A DNA stretch of 64,000 nucleotides. Origin: Occultella aeris. Lineage in GTDB: Bacteria > Actinomycetota > Actinomycetes > Actinomycetales > Beutenbergiaceae. Shown piece by piece: positions 41,200-49,779 of this stretch. Position 1 is the first letter of the stretch; every line of letters starts with the position of its first letter. The DNA lies in contig NZ_CACRYJ010000006.1 of the NCBI RefSeq assembly GCF_902703175.1, forward strand, positions 186,001 through 250,000. Direction: 5' to 3'. Made by a program: the position numbers and the translations under genes. The notes under the pieces were generated by a model that saw only the letters and a list, made by a program, of their open reading frames with translations, made no database searches and was not told where the DNA came from.

Positions 41200-41204
41200 C
41201 GCAA

Positions 41205-42389
41205 TCAGTCCTGTTCTCCATAGTTCAAAGGCCGAGCCAGCGCCCGGATCCGGTCCTCGTCGACCTCGATGCCCAGCCCCGGACCGTTCGGGACCTGCGC
41301 CACGCCGTCGGTGATCTGCAGCCCGTCCACGAACAGTTCGGCGAGCAACTCCGGGCCGTTCAGCTCGGCGGGCAGGGCCAGGTCGACGAGGCTGAACAGG
41401 TGCAGGGCGGCCGCGAACCCGATCCCGCAGTCGGTCAGGCCGCTCGCGAGCACCTCGAGTCCGTGCGCCTCGGCCACCGCCACCGTGCGTTGTGCCGCGC
41501 GTAGGCCGCCCGACTTGCAGACCTTCACCACGACCAGGTCGGCGAGGTCGAGCGTGGCGCTCCGGGCCAGGTCGGCGCTGCTGAAGCTGCCTTCGTCGAT
41601 GGCGATGGGAAGGTCGACCATCTCCCGCACCCGCCTCATCCCGCCCCAGTCCACGCTCGGCACCGGTTGCTCCAGGCAGTACAGGTGCGGCACGTCCTCG
41701 ATCCGCTCGAGGAGCTGTCGCACGGCCGACGGTCGATAGGACTGGTTCGCGTCCAGCCAGATGGGCTTGCCGCCGGCGTGGTCGGCGACGGTGCGCACCG
41801 CGGCCGCATCGGCGTCGATGTCGCCGGAGATCTTCACCTTGAACGCGTGCATCGCGCTGGACTCGAGCACCCGGTCGCGGATCACGCCGAGCGGGTCCAC
41901 GCCGATCGCGGAGCACAGTGGCAGTTCCGTACGGGTGGAACCGCCGAGCAGGGCATGCACCGGCAGCCCGAGGACCCGGCCGGCCAGGTCGTGCAGGGCG
42001 ATGTCCACCGCGGCCCGGGCGAACGGGAAGCCGCTGGAGACCGACGGGCTCAGGAGTGCGCTCGCGCGGCGGTGGAACGCCTCCACCTGGGTGGGGTCGG
42101 TGCCGATGAGCAGCGGTGCCAGGTACCGGCGGACGATCACCGCCATCGTCTCGATGGTCTCGTGGCTCCAGCTCGGGAGGGCACGCTGTTCGCCCCAACC
42201 CACCTGTCCGTCGTCAGCCGTGATCCTGACGAACAGCACATCCCCGTCCTGGTGCGCGGAACCGACCGACCCGCTGCCCAGCACGAACCGGTGCTTGAAC
42301 GGCACCGGCACGGCGAACACCTCCACGGCGGCGATCCGGCTGCTGACCCGCGGCGCTCCGGCGCGGGGAGCCGTCTGCACGGCGCTCAC
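41205..42389 (-). CDS. Enolase-superfamily enzyme (mandelate racemase/muconate-lactonizing type)
   Basis: 394 residues. N-terminal capping domain (1-140), then the barrel: K184-x-K186 in FKVKISGD, metal ligands D213 (LDANQSY), E240 (LEQPV) and D265/E266 (AIDEGSF), and a lysine on the other face in VVVKVCKSGG. The Lys/Lys arrangement is that of the muconate-lactonizing (MLE) subgroup: cycloisomerases, dipeptide epimerases and some dehydratases. A sugar-lactone cycloisomerase or acid-sugar dehydratase fits the operon. The GTG start overlaps the upstream stop as GTGA. Confidence 0.88.
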   Translation of the reverse strand: MSAVQTAPRAGAPRVSSRIAAVEVFAVPVPFKHRFVLGSGSVGSAHQDGDVLFVRITADDGQVGWGEQRALPSWSHETIETMAVIVRRYLAPLLIGTDPTQVEAFHRRASALLSPSVSSGFPFARAAVDIALHDLAGRVLGLPVHALLGGSTRTELPLCSAIGVDPLGVIRDRVLESSAMHAFKVKISGDIDADAAAVRTVADHAGGKPIWLDANQSYRPSAVRQLLERIEDVPHLYCLEQPVPSVDWGGMRRVREMVDLPIAIDEGSFSSADLARSATLDLADLVVVKVCKSGGLRAAQRTVAVAEAHGLEVLASGLTDCGIGFAAALHLFSLVDLALPAELNGPELLAELFVDGLQITDGVAQVPNGPGLGIEVDEDRIRALARPLNYGEQD

Positions 42390-43372
42390 GCGCTGACCGC
42401 CAGACGCTCGGGGTCGACGAACGATGCGCCCCGGGTGCCGTCGCGCAGCCACGCGGTGACGTCCGTCATGACGAACGCGGTCAGGTCCGCGTGCCCCTGG
42501 ATGGTGTCCCCGGCGATGTGCGGGGTGAGGAGCACGTTCGGCGCGGTCAACAGCTCGGCGGAGAGCGTCGGTGGCTCGACCTCGAACACGTCGAGCGCGG
42601 CGAGGATCCGGCCCTCGCGGATCGCCTCGGTGACGGCAGGGCCGTCCAGCGTCGCGGCGCGCGCGGAGTTGATCAGGACCGTGCCGGGACGCATCGCGCC
42701 GATGAGGTCCGCGCCGATGAGACCCTCGGTCTCCGGTGTGCTCGGCACGTGGATGGAGATGATGTCGGCCTCCATCACCTCCAGCAGGGACACCTGGCGC
42801 ACTCCCAGCTCGGCCGCCCGCTCCGCGGTGAGGTACGGGTCGTAGACGCACAGGTCGACGGCGAACGGCTTCAGGAGCCGGATCAGGGCGCGTGCCGTGG
42901 AGCTCGCGCCGACCAGAGCGACGGTGCGCCCGGTCAGTTCCGAACCACGAAGCTGCGGTTGCTTCCATCCACCGCCCCGGATGGCGTGATCGAGCTCGGG
43001 CAGCCGGCGCAGCAGGGTCAGGATCGCACCGAGGCAGTACTCACCGACCGAGAGTGCGATCCGCTCCCCGGCTGAGAACACGGCCGTGCCCGCCGCCATC
43101 GCGTCGGCGTCGATCAGGCGCTTCACCGACCCGGCCGCGTGCGCCACCACCTTCGGGGCGTCAGCCGCGGTCAGGAGTGCCGTGTCCAGGTGCGGCGTGC
43201 CCCAACTGGTGAGCACCACGTCTGCGCCGGTGACGAGCTCGGCCACCTCGACAGCACCGAGCTCCTCGCCACCCCAGCGCACGGCGAACGTGGCCTCCAG
43301 CCACTCGCGGGTAGCCGGTGCGCAGACGTCCTCGGCTCGGGCAGGGGTCATCACGGCAGAAAGGCTGATCAC
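42386..43372 (-). CDS. D-isomer 2-hydroxyacid dehydrogenase family protein
   Basis: 328 residues. NAD-binding domain with TVALVGASSTARALIRLL in place of the usual GxGxxG (only the first Gly kept), catalytic Arg in INSARAA, Glu in DVFEVEP and His in TPHIAGDT. The family reduces 2-keto acids or oxidises 2-hydroxy acids. GTG start with AGGAGA upstream. First gene of the operon and 104 bp from the divergent LysR gene. The atypical nucleotide loop is seen in related sugar-acid dehydrogenases, so activity is still likely. Confidence 0.83.
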   Translation of the reverse strand: MISLSAVMTPARAEDVCAPATREWLEATFAVRWGGEELGAVEVAELVTGADVVLTSWGTPHLDTALLTAADAPKVVAHAAGSVKRLIDADAMAAGTAVFSAGERIALSVGEYCLGAILTLLRRLPELDHAIRGGGWKQPQLRGSELTGRTVALVGASSTARALIRLLKPFAVDLCVYDPYLTAERAAELGVRQVSLLEVMEADIISIHVPSTPETEGLIGADLIGAMRPGTVLINSARAATLDGPAVTEAIREGRILAALDVFEVEPPTLSAELLTAPNVLLTPHIAGDTIQGHADLTAFVMTDVTAWLRDGTRGASFVDPERLAVSA

Positions 43373-43476
43373 GCAGGTCTCCTAGAGCAGAACGGGGGTG
43401 GCGACTGAATGGAGGTTAAGCGCTCCTCGTGATACTCGTCCAAGGCCGTTTTCGCATCGGTTGATACCTTTCTCGC
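43373..43476. promoter_or_regulatory. Divergent promoter region with repeated TGATAC boxes
   Basis: 104 bp between the sugar-acid operon and the LysR gene. TGATAC occurs at 43430-43435 and again at 43462-43467, exactly 32 bp apart (three helical turns), as expected for a LysR tetramer site. TACCTT (43465-43470) ends 6 nt before the lysR ATG and may be its leaderless -10, so the regulator would cover its own promoter. Confidence 0.5.
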
Positions 43477-44364
43477 ATGATGTATTCGTTGGCTCAACTG
43501 CGCGGGTTCGTCGCGGTGGCCGAGCACGGCCACTTCGGTCGGGCGGCGCAGGCCCTGCTGATGAGCCAGCCGCCACTGAGCCGGCAGATCCAGGCGCTGG
43601 AGCGTGCGGTCGGGGTGTCCCTGTTCGACCGCGGTCCGCGTGGCGTGCAGCTGACCGTGGCGGGCCAGGTGTTCCTGCGCGACGCCCGCCGCATCCTCTC
43701 CCTCGCCGACGGTGCACCGGAGACCGCGAGGCGGGTGGCAGCCGGCCAGGCCGGCCGGATCCAGGTCGCGTTCATCAGCGCTGCCGCACTGAGCATCCTG
43801 GAACCGCTGCTCACCGAGATCAGTTTCGAGCTCGCGCAGCTTGAGGTCGCCCTGGTCGAGCTCAGCGGGGCCGAACAGCTCCAAGCGCTCGCCGACGGTC
43901 GGATCGACCTCGGCCTGGTGCGCCCACCGGTGCCGACCGAGGAGCTCGAGGCCCAACCCGTCCATGCCGAACCGCTGATCGTGGCGCTCCCCGACGGCCA
44001 TCACCTCGCTCAGACCGATGGGCCGATCGCCCCGGAGGATCTCATCGACGAGCCGATCCTCGAGTACGCCGAGGACGGCACCCACTACCTGCACGACCTC
44101 TGCGTGCGGCTGCTGGGAAGCGAGAACTTCGTGGCCGCGCAACGCGTCTCCCAGCTCTCCACGGCGCTCGCCCTGGTGCGGGCCCGCCGCGGTGTGGCCG
44201 TGGTGCCGCGATCCGCAGCCGCCATGAGTTTCGACGGCGTGATCTACCGGGATGTGGTGGGGCCCTCCCCACAGGTCTCGCTGCACGCCTGCTGGCGCCG
44301 GGACACGATGAACCCCGCGCTCATCAACGTGATCGCCTACCTTCGGGCGCGGTTGCAGCCCTGA
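43477..44364 (+). CDS. LysR-type transcriptional regulator
   Basis: 295 residues. N-terminal winged helix-turn-helix (YSLAQLRGFVAVAEHGHFGRAAQALLMSQPPLSRQIQALE), then the effector-binding domain (GRIQVAFISAAALSILEPLL; LVEVALVELSGAEQ-type first strand; GVAVVPRSAAAM near the C-terminus). Divergent from the hydroxyacid-dehydrogenase operon, which it probably controls in response to a sugar-acid intermediate. Confidence 0.93.
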   Translation: MMYSLAQLRGFVAVAEHGHFGRAAQALLMSQPPLSRQIQALERAVGVSLFDRGPRGVQLTVAGQVFLRDARRILSLADGAPETARRVAAGQAGRIQVAFISAAALSILEPLLTEISFELAQLEVALVELSGAEQLQALADGRIDLGLVRPPVPTEELEAQPVHAEPLIVALPDGHHLAQTDGPIAPEDLIDEPILEYAEDGTHYLHDLCVRLLGSENFVAAQRVSQLSTALALVRARRGVAVVPRSAAAMSFDGVIYRDVVGPSPQVSLHACWRRDTMNPALINVIAYLRARLQP

Positions 44365-44409
44365 TCCCGACGGGGCCGGCTGACGGTGGTCCTTGGCATA
44401 CTCGCACGC

Positions 44410-45525
44410 ATGCTCACGCGCCGGGACCTCGCCCTGCTCCGCCTGCTCGCGCAGCGCCTCGCCGGCCCGCGCCTGGCGACGCCCGCGGAGGCGGTGCGTC
44501 ACCTCGGCGCGGCGCAGGCGCAGGACCTTCCGGGTGCACTCACGTCGATCGCACTACGGGTCGACGGCGGAACCCGCCAGGGCGTGGCGGCCGCCCTGGC
44601 CGCGGGGCTGGTGGTCCGCTCCTGGCCGATGCGCGGAACGCTGCACCTGGTGCCGGCCGAGGACCTCGGCTGGATGCTGGCCATCACAGCCCCGCGGATG
44701 ATCGCCGGGGCCGCCCGCCGGCGCACCGAACTGGGCATCACCGACGCCGTGCTGGACCGGGCCCGGGAGGTGGCCCTCGGCGCGCTCGCGGATGAGCCCG
44801 CACGGCCGGCGCGCCTCGCCCTGGCGGACGGCGAGGCGACCACACCCCCCGCGGGCCTGCGCCGCGCGGACCTGTTCGGGCTCTGGGACGCGGCGGGCCT
44901 GCTGGTGCAGTCACAGACCGCGGTGCACCTGCTCGGCCAGCTCTGCCAGGAGACCACGCTGGTTCTCGGGCCGATGGCCGGCACCGAGCAACTCGTGGTC
45001 GGCTACGAGGACTGGGTCCCCGAGCCGGTGCGTCTCGACCGTGACCAGGGCCTGGCCGAGTGGGCCCGCCGGTACCTGCGCAGCCACGGCCCGGCCACCG
45101 ACCGGGACCTGGCCCGCTGGGCCTCGCTCACCCTCACCGACGCCCGGGCCGGGTTGGCCGCCGTCCGCAGCGAGTTCACCGCCGTCGACGTCGACGGCAC
45201 CGAGCACCTCATGGACCCGGCGCTGCCGGACTTGCTCGCCGGCCACGGCGCCGACGCGCGCCGGCTGCGGCTGCTGCCCGGGTTCGACGAGTTCGTGCTG
45301 GGCTACGCCGACCGCACGTTCACCGTGCCGAAGGAGTTCGAGGACCGCATCGTGCCGGGCGGGAATGGCATGTTCCGGTCCACCGTGGTCAAGGCCGGCC
45401 AGGTGATCGCGACCTGGAAGCGTGCCGGCACCGGCGCGAAGGCGCGGATCGACCCGGAGCCGTTCGCCTCGCTCGGCGCGCGGGACCTCGCCATCATCCA
45501 GCGTCGCTTCGCCGAACTGCCCTGA
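44410..45525 (+). CDS. Winged-helix DNA-binding protein, AlkZ-like (HTH_42)
   Basis: 371 residues, the usual size of the AlkZ/YcaQ DNA-glycosylase family (PF06224). The family loop GAAQAQDLPGAL carries the Q-x-Q motif at about residues 37-39; also RSWPMRGTLHLV, three winged-helix repeats and the C-terminal LLPGFDEFVLGYADR. AlkZ relatives excise bulky or cross-linked bases. Start ATG 44410: a CATACT element 7 nt upstream suggests leaderless transcription. A paralogue lies at 48.5-49.5 kb. Confidence 0.85.
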   Translation: MLTRRDLALLRLLAQRLAGPRLATPAEAVRHLGAAQAQDLPGALTSIALRVDGGTRQGVAAALAAGLVVRSWPMRGTLHLVPAEDLGWMLAITAPRMIAGAARRRTELGITDAVLDRAREVALGALADEPARPARLALADGEATTPPAGLRRADLFGLWDAAGLLVQSQTAVHLLGQLCQETTLVLGPMAGTEQLVVGYEDWVPEPVRLDRDQGLAEWARRYLRSHGPATDRDLARWASLTLTDARAGLAAVRSEFTAVDVDGTEHLMDPALPDLLAGHGADARRLRLLPGFDEFVLGYADRTFTVPKEFEDRIVPGGNGMFRSTVVKAGQVIATWKRAGTGAKARIDPEPFASLGARDLAIIQRRFAELP

Positions 45526-45576
45526 CCGCCCGGGCTGACGCTGCGGTCCGAGCCGGTCGCGACGCGCAGGAGCGAG

Positions 45577-46062
45577 TCACTTCACCGGCAGCACCGGAGC
45601 GATGCGGCGCCGACGGAGCAGGCCAAAGGCTCCGGTCGTTCTCGGGAAGGTGCCGAATTCGCGCCAGTCGACCGGTCGTGTCGCAATCGCCAGGATCGTT
45701 GCCAGCACCAGGTGCAGCGGTGCCGAGACGCTCTCGACGAACGGGTCCTGGCTCGCCAGGTGCGTCACGAATCCCCCAGCTGTGATCATCATCAACAGGC
45801 TTGCCCCCAGAAACCGAAGCCGCGGGAACAGCAGCGCCACGGCTGCAGCCAGCTCTCCGATGCCAACTGGGAACCTGAACCAGGGCGGATAGCCCCAGTT
45901 CTCGAACTTGACTGAGTACGGCGGCCCGAAGAAGGTCTCGCCCGGCATGAATTTGGTCACTGCGCCGGCGGTGAACGAAACGACCAACCAGACGATCAGG
46001 GCCACCAGGAGCCAGTCGCGCCACCTGGCGACCGACGGTGCTGCGGCTGGGGTGGATGTCAT
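45577..46062 (-). CDS. DoxX-like membrane protein
   Basis: 161 residues with four helices (LLVALIVWLVVSFTAGAVTKF; VGIGELAAAVALLFPRLRFLG; LLMMITAGGFVTHLA; PLHLVLATILAIATRP). The PVGIGELAAAVALLFP segment is DoxX-family-like. Start ATG 46062 is supported by the leaderless -10 TAGCGT 7 nt upstream (46070-46075 on the minus strand); an earlier in-frame codon at 46080 lies upstream of the promoter and is excluded. Role unknown, often linked to redox stress. Confidence 0.75.
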   Translation of the reverse strand: MTSTPAAAPSVARWRDWLLVALIVWLVVSFTAGAVTKFMPGETFFGPPYSVKFENWGYPPWFRFPVGIGELAAAVALLFPRLRFLGASLLMMITAGGFVTHLASQDPFVESVSAPLHLVLATILAIATRPVDWREFGTFPRTTGAFGLLRRRRIAPVLPVK

Positions 46063-46069
46063 GCAGAAC

Positions 46070-46075
46070 ACGCTA
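46070..46075 (-). promoter_or_regulatory. Leaderless -10 element (TAGCGT, minus strand)
   Basis: TAGCGT ends 7 nt before ATG 46062 of the DoxX-like gene. Confidence 0.55.
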
Positions 46076-46158
46076 GCCACGGCCGTGCCGCCGGGGCTTC
46101 TTCATTCCTGATCATCGGCTGGGATCGGTAGGTCGACCCGCAAGGAGACGCTGAGGGC

Positions 46159-46749
46159 ATGAGAAGCCTCCTCGGACTGGTGCGGGCGATCGCGATCATC
46201 GCGGCGGTGTGCGGCGCGGTGTCGTTGATCGCCGGCCCGATGCTCCTGATCATCGGCAGCAACGACTTCCGGCAGGGCACCACCGTGATCGAGGGTGGTG
46301 AGGGCTCCCTGGTGACCCTGCTCACGAACGACTACCTCGGCGGGAGCAGCTGCACCTACGAGGGCGCCCTGACCCAGGTGGAGACGCTGTCCTCGGGCAG
46401 CTACGAGATCAACGGGGTGCCGTTCTTCGCGCAGGCGACGCTGGAGGTGACCGGATCCGGTGGCGCCTCGATCACCTGCGAACCCGGGCTCCTCTACTAC
46501 GTCTCGCCGACGCCGTCGTGGCTGGCCGGACCGGTCCGGGCACTGTCCGGGCTGGGTCTGGCCGGCCCGATCATCACGATCGGGCTCGGCATCGCGGTCG
46601 CGTTCGTGACCGGACTGGTGCGGTCGATGCTCGCCGAACCGACGCGGCGCCGGCCGGGTTCGCCGGCCGGAAGCGACCCGGGCTGGTCCGCCCGACCGGA
46701 TCTGCCCGAGCCACCGGGGCTCAGGCCGGGGGAGTACCGAGCGCGCTGA
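46159..46749 (+). CDS. Hypothetical membrane protein
   Basis: 196 residues, not recognised. N-terminal helix ([22 protein letters not shown]), an extracytoplasmic domain of about 100 residues with two cysteines (SSCTYEG, ITCEPG) that could pair, a second helix ([22 protein letters not shown]) and a Pro/Arg-rich cytoplasmic tail. AAGGAG lies 10 nt before the ATG. The last 29 bp overlap the convergent sigma-factor gene. Confidence 0.65.
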   Translation: MRSLLGLVRAIAIIAAVCGAVSLIAGPMLLIIGSNDFRQGTTVIEGGEGSLVTLLTNDYLGGSSCTYEGALTQVETLSSGSYEINGVPFFAQATLEVTGSGGASITCEPGLLYYVSPTPSWLAGPVRALSGLGLAGPIITIGLGIAVAFVTGLVRSMLAEPTRRRPGSPAGSDPGWSARPDLPEPPGLRPGEYRAR

Positions 46750-47959
46750 GCCGGCCGGTGAGCAGCTCGACCTCGGCGGCGTTCTCGGTCAGTTCGAGTG
46801 CCCGGCGCAGTGCCGCGGCCGCCTCGCCGGCCCGGCCCAGCTCGGTCAGGAACTGTGCCCGGGTCGCGTGGAGCAGGTGGTAGCCGTCCAGACCCGCACC
46901 GCCCAGGCCGTCCACCTCGGCCAGCGCGGGTCCCGGCCCGGCCACTTGCGCGAGGGCGACGGCCCGGTTCAACCGCACCACCGCCGTCGGGCTCATCGAA
47001 AGCAGCCGGTCGTAGAGGGCGAGCACCTGGAACCAGTCGGTGTCGGCGTGGGTGGCGGCGTCGCTGTGCACCGCGTTGATCGCGGCCTGCACCTGGTAGG
47101 GCCCCGGTGCGCCACGCCGCAGGCACGCGCGTACGAGATCCTGACCCTCGGCGATCAACTCCGTGTCCCAGCGCCCGCGATCCTGATCCGCCAACGCCAC
47201 GAACTGCCCGTCGGGTCCGGTGCGGGCCGCACGCCGGGACTCGGTGAGCAGCATCAGGGCGAGCAGGCCGCGCGCCTCCGGCTCGTCCGGCATCAGGTCG
47301 ACGAGCACCCGGCCGAGCCTGATCGCCTCCGCGCACAGGTCGGCGCGGATCAGGTCCTCGCCGGCGGAGGCGGTGTAGCCCTCGTTGAAGATCAGGTAGA
47401 CGACCGCGAGCACGGACGTCAGCCGGTCCGGCAGGTCGTGGTCCTGGGGCACCCGGTAGGGGATGTTCGCGGCCGTGATCTTGCGCTTGGCCCGCACGAT
47501 CCGCTGCGCCATCGTGGCCTCGGGCACCAGGAACGCCCGCGCGATCTCCGGCGTGGTGAGCCCTCCGAGCGTCCGCAGCGTCAACGCGACGCGGGCGGCC
47601 GGCGCGATGGCGGGGTGGCAGCACGTGAAGATCATCCGGAGCTGGTCGTCCCTCACCGGACCCACCGGCTCGGGTTCGTCGCGGGCATGCAGGAGCGCAG
47701 CCTCGGCGTACTTGTCATGGCTCTTCGCCTCCCGGCGGAGCCGGTCGATGGCCCGGTTGCGTGCGGTCACCACGATCCACGCCCCGGGGTTCGGTGGCGT
47801 CCCGTCCCGGGGCCACTTCTCGACGGCGGCGATGAATGCGTCCTGCACCGCGTCCTCGGCGAGGGTGAGGTCGCCGAGGACACGGGTCAGGGTGGCCACG
47901 CACCGCCCGTGCTCCTCGCGGAACACCTGCCCGACGGCGGCGGTCGCGTCCGATGTCAT
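46721..47959 (-). CDS. ECF RNA polymerase sigma factor with C-terminal TPR-like domain (ECF42 type)
   Basis: 412 residues. Sigma-70 region 2 ([29 protein letters not shown]) and region 4 ([33 protein letters not shown]) occupy the first 170 residues. The rest is the helical DUF6596 domain ([54 protein letters not shown]). This long ECF class has no anti-sigma factor and is paired with YCII/DGPF proteins, as here: the DGPF gene ends 7 bp upstream. The C-terminal domain is thought to control activity. Confidence 0.92.
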   Translation of the reverse strand: MTSDATAAVGQVFREEHGRCVATLTRVLGDLTLAEDAVQDAFIAAVEKWPRDGTPPNPGAWIVVTARNRAIDRLRREAKSHDKYAEAALLHARDEPEPVGPVRDDQLRMIFTCCHPAIAPAARVALTLRTLGGLTTPEIARAFLVPEATMAQRIVRAKRKITAANIPYRVPQDHDLPDRLTSVLAVVYLIFNEGYTASAGEDLIRADLCAEAIRLGRVLVDLMPDEPEARGLLALMLLTESRRAARTGPDGQFVALADQDRGRWDTELIAEGQDLVRACLRRGAPGPYQVQAAINAVHSDAATHADTDWFQVLALYDRLLSMSPTAVVRLNRAVALAQVAGPGPALAEVDGLGGAGLDGYHLLHATRAQFLTELGRAGEAAAALRRALELTENAAEVELLTGRLSALGTPPA

Positions 47960-47966
47960 CGGCGGC

Positions 47967-48326
47967 TCACTCGGTCGGTTCCGCCTGGAACGGACGGACC
48001 TCGACGGCGGAGAAGCAGGCCTTCGAGGCCTGGTCGGCGTAGGCCAGGGCCGCGTCCAGGTCCGGGGCCTCGATCACCCAGAAGCCGCCGAGCTGTTCCT
48101 TGGTCTCCAGGAACGGGCCATCGGTGACCACGGCGTCGCCCTGGGTGCTGTCGACCTTCGTGGCGGTGCTGGACGGCTCGAGTCCGCCGCCGAACACCCA
48201 GGCCCCGGCCTGCTGGAGCGAGTCGTTGAAGGCACCCACCTGGGCGTAGGCCTCCTCGAGGCCCTCCGTGGGGATGTCGGCCATCTCCTGGTCGGTGCTC
48301 CAGATGGAGAGCAGGTACTGCGTCAT
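47967..48326 (-). CDS. YCII/DGPF-domain protein
   Basis: 119 residues, ferredoxin-like YCII fold. Signature [20 protein letters not shown] with the DGPF motif, N-terminal MTQYLLSIW. Co-transcribed with the ECF sigma factor downstream (7-bp gap), the standard partner arrangement; its biochemical role is unknown. GGAGGAA lies 5-6 nt before the ATG. Confidence 0.92.
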   Translation of the reverse strand: MTQYLLSIWSTDQEMADIPTEGLEEAYAQVGAFNDSLQQAGAWVFGGGLEPSSTATKVDSTQGDAVVTDGPFLETKEQLGGFWVIEAPDLDAALAYADQASKACFSAVEVRPFQAEPTE

Positions 48327-48452
48327 GTCGGTTCCTCCTGTTCGGGGCGGGTCCCGGTGAGCCGCCTCTCATCCCTGCTACGAACGACGGATGCCCGGAT
48401 CGACACCCCAGCCGAGATTTCTCTCGGACGTTTCTCCGGCCCTTCGAGAACG

Positions 48453-49547
48453 TCAGGTGACGAACGCCTCCCGGGCTGCTCCGAGGTAGGTGGCGAGCCG
48501 GTCCGCCGCGGTCTCGACCTCCGCCGTCTGGTCCGGCGTGACGCCGGTGGCGAGCCTCAGTTGGATCCGCGCGACACCCCGGCCCGGCGCCCGCTTCCAG
48601 GTGCCCGCATTGAGCCCGTCGACGAGCACCGTGGAGGCGTACGGGTCGATCCACGGGTCTGCGTCCGGACCGCGCGGATGGCCCGGCGCGACGGGGAAGC
48701 CCAGGGCCGGGTAGGTGAGTGTGGCCTCGTCGTAGGTCGGCAGCAGGTGCGCCCGCGGCGCGCCCGCTGCGGTCCGGGCGGGGACCGTGGGGTCGAACCA
48801 CAGCGCGGTCCCATCGACCTCCGCCCGCTCCAACCGGTCACCGACGATCGCGAGCCCGCGCCGCACGTCCGCCTGGGTCAGTGCCGCCCACCGGGTCAGG
48901 TCCTTGATCGACGCCGGCCCGTGCCCGGCGAAGAACCGGTGCACCAGCCGGGCCAGGGCCTCGTCCCGGTCGAGCGCCGGCTCCGGCGGCACGATCTCGT
49001 CCACCAGCACGTAGGTGTGCTGGGCGCCCTTCATCGGTCCGCTGACGATCACCCCGCTGAGCTCGTTCATCTGGTGCAGGTCCCCTAGCGGCAGGCCGTT
49101 GTGCGGCAGGCCGGCGGCTTCCATGTGCGGGGCGATCTCCCGGCGGGTCAACGCCGTGCGGCCCGCCAGGACCTTCCGGAACACGTCCGCACCGCGTGCC
49201 GCCACGTCCTCGTCCAGGCCGAGGCCGGCGAAGTGGCCGCGCATCGACGAGAGCACCTTCGGCGAGGTCAGTGCGAGGATCCAGCGCAGGTCCTGCGGCG
49301 CCACGAAATGCCAGGTGGGGCGCAGGATGTGGGTGCGTAGGAAGCGTCCCTCGTCGAACGCGGCCCGCACCGAGTCATCGGTTGCGCCTCGGGTGCGCAT
49401 GCCGACCGACCACATCGCGTTCGGGGTCTCCTGCGCCTGCACGCAGGTCAGCAGCCGGACCGCGTCCGCGGGCTCGGGCAGGCCGGACGAGGTCAGGCGC
49501 TGCGCGGCCATCCGACGGCGCAGCACCCACTCCCGCGTGATCCCCAT
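48453..49547 (-). CDS. Winged-helix DNA-binding protein, AlkZ-like (HTH_42)
   Basis: 364 residues from ATG 49547. Family loop LLTCVQAQETPNAMW with the Q-x-Q motif, THILRPTWHFVAPQDLRWIL, winged-helix repeats and the C-terminal HLLPTYDEATLTY region. Paralogue of the protein at 44.4 kb but clearly diverged, so this is not a recent duplication. AATAGT 8 nt upstream may be a leaderless -10; a TTG at 49556 is also in frame. Predicted nucleic-acid-repair role rests on the family. Confidence 0.85.
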   Translation of the reverse strand: MGITREWVLRRRMAAQRLTSSGLPEPADAVRLLTCVQAQETPNAMWSVGMRTRGATDDSVRAAFDEGRFLRTHILRPTWHFVAPQDLRWILALTSPKVLSSMRGHFAGLGLDEDVAARGADVFRKVLAGRTALTRREIAPHMEAAGLPHNGLPLGDLHQMNELSGVIVSGPMKGAQHTYVLVDEIVPPEPALDRDEALARLVHRFFAGHGPASIKDLTRWAALTQADVRRGLAIVGDRLERAEVDGTALWFDPTVPARTAAGAPRAHLLPTYDEATLTYPALGFPVAPGHPRGPDADPWIDPYASTVLVDGLNAGTWKRAPGRGVARIQLRLATGVTPDQTAEVETAADRLATYLGAAREAFVT

Positions 49548-49779
49548 TGCGGGCAACTATTCCCCAATCCGGCCGGTCGCGGGAGTCCAGGACGAGTCGC
49601 CACGACGGCCGGCCGGTGGCGCGTCCCACATCCTGGACGATCTCGGTCTCACTGCCACGCACGGCGGTGACCGGTGCACGATGGTCGGCGGACCAGATCC
49701 GCAGTGTGCCAGCGTTCCCACGCCGACCGCAGCGGGAGGTCCCGGCGTCCCCGTCCCGATCCGAAAGGCTCCCGTCGTC

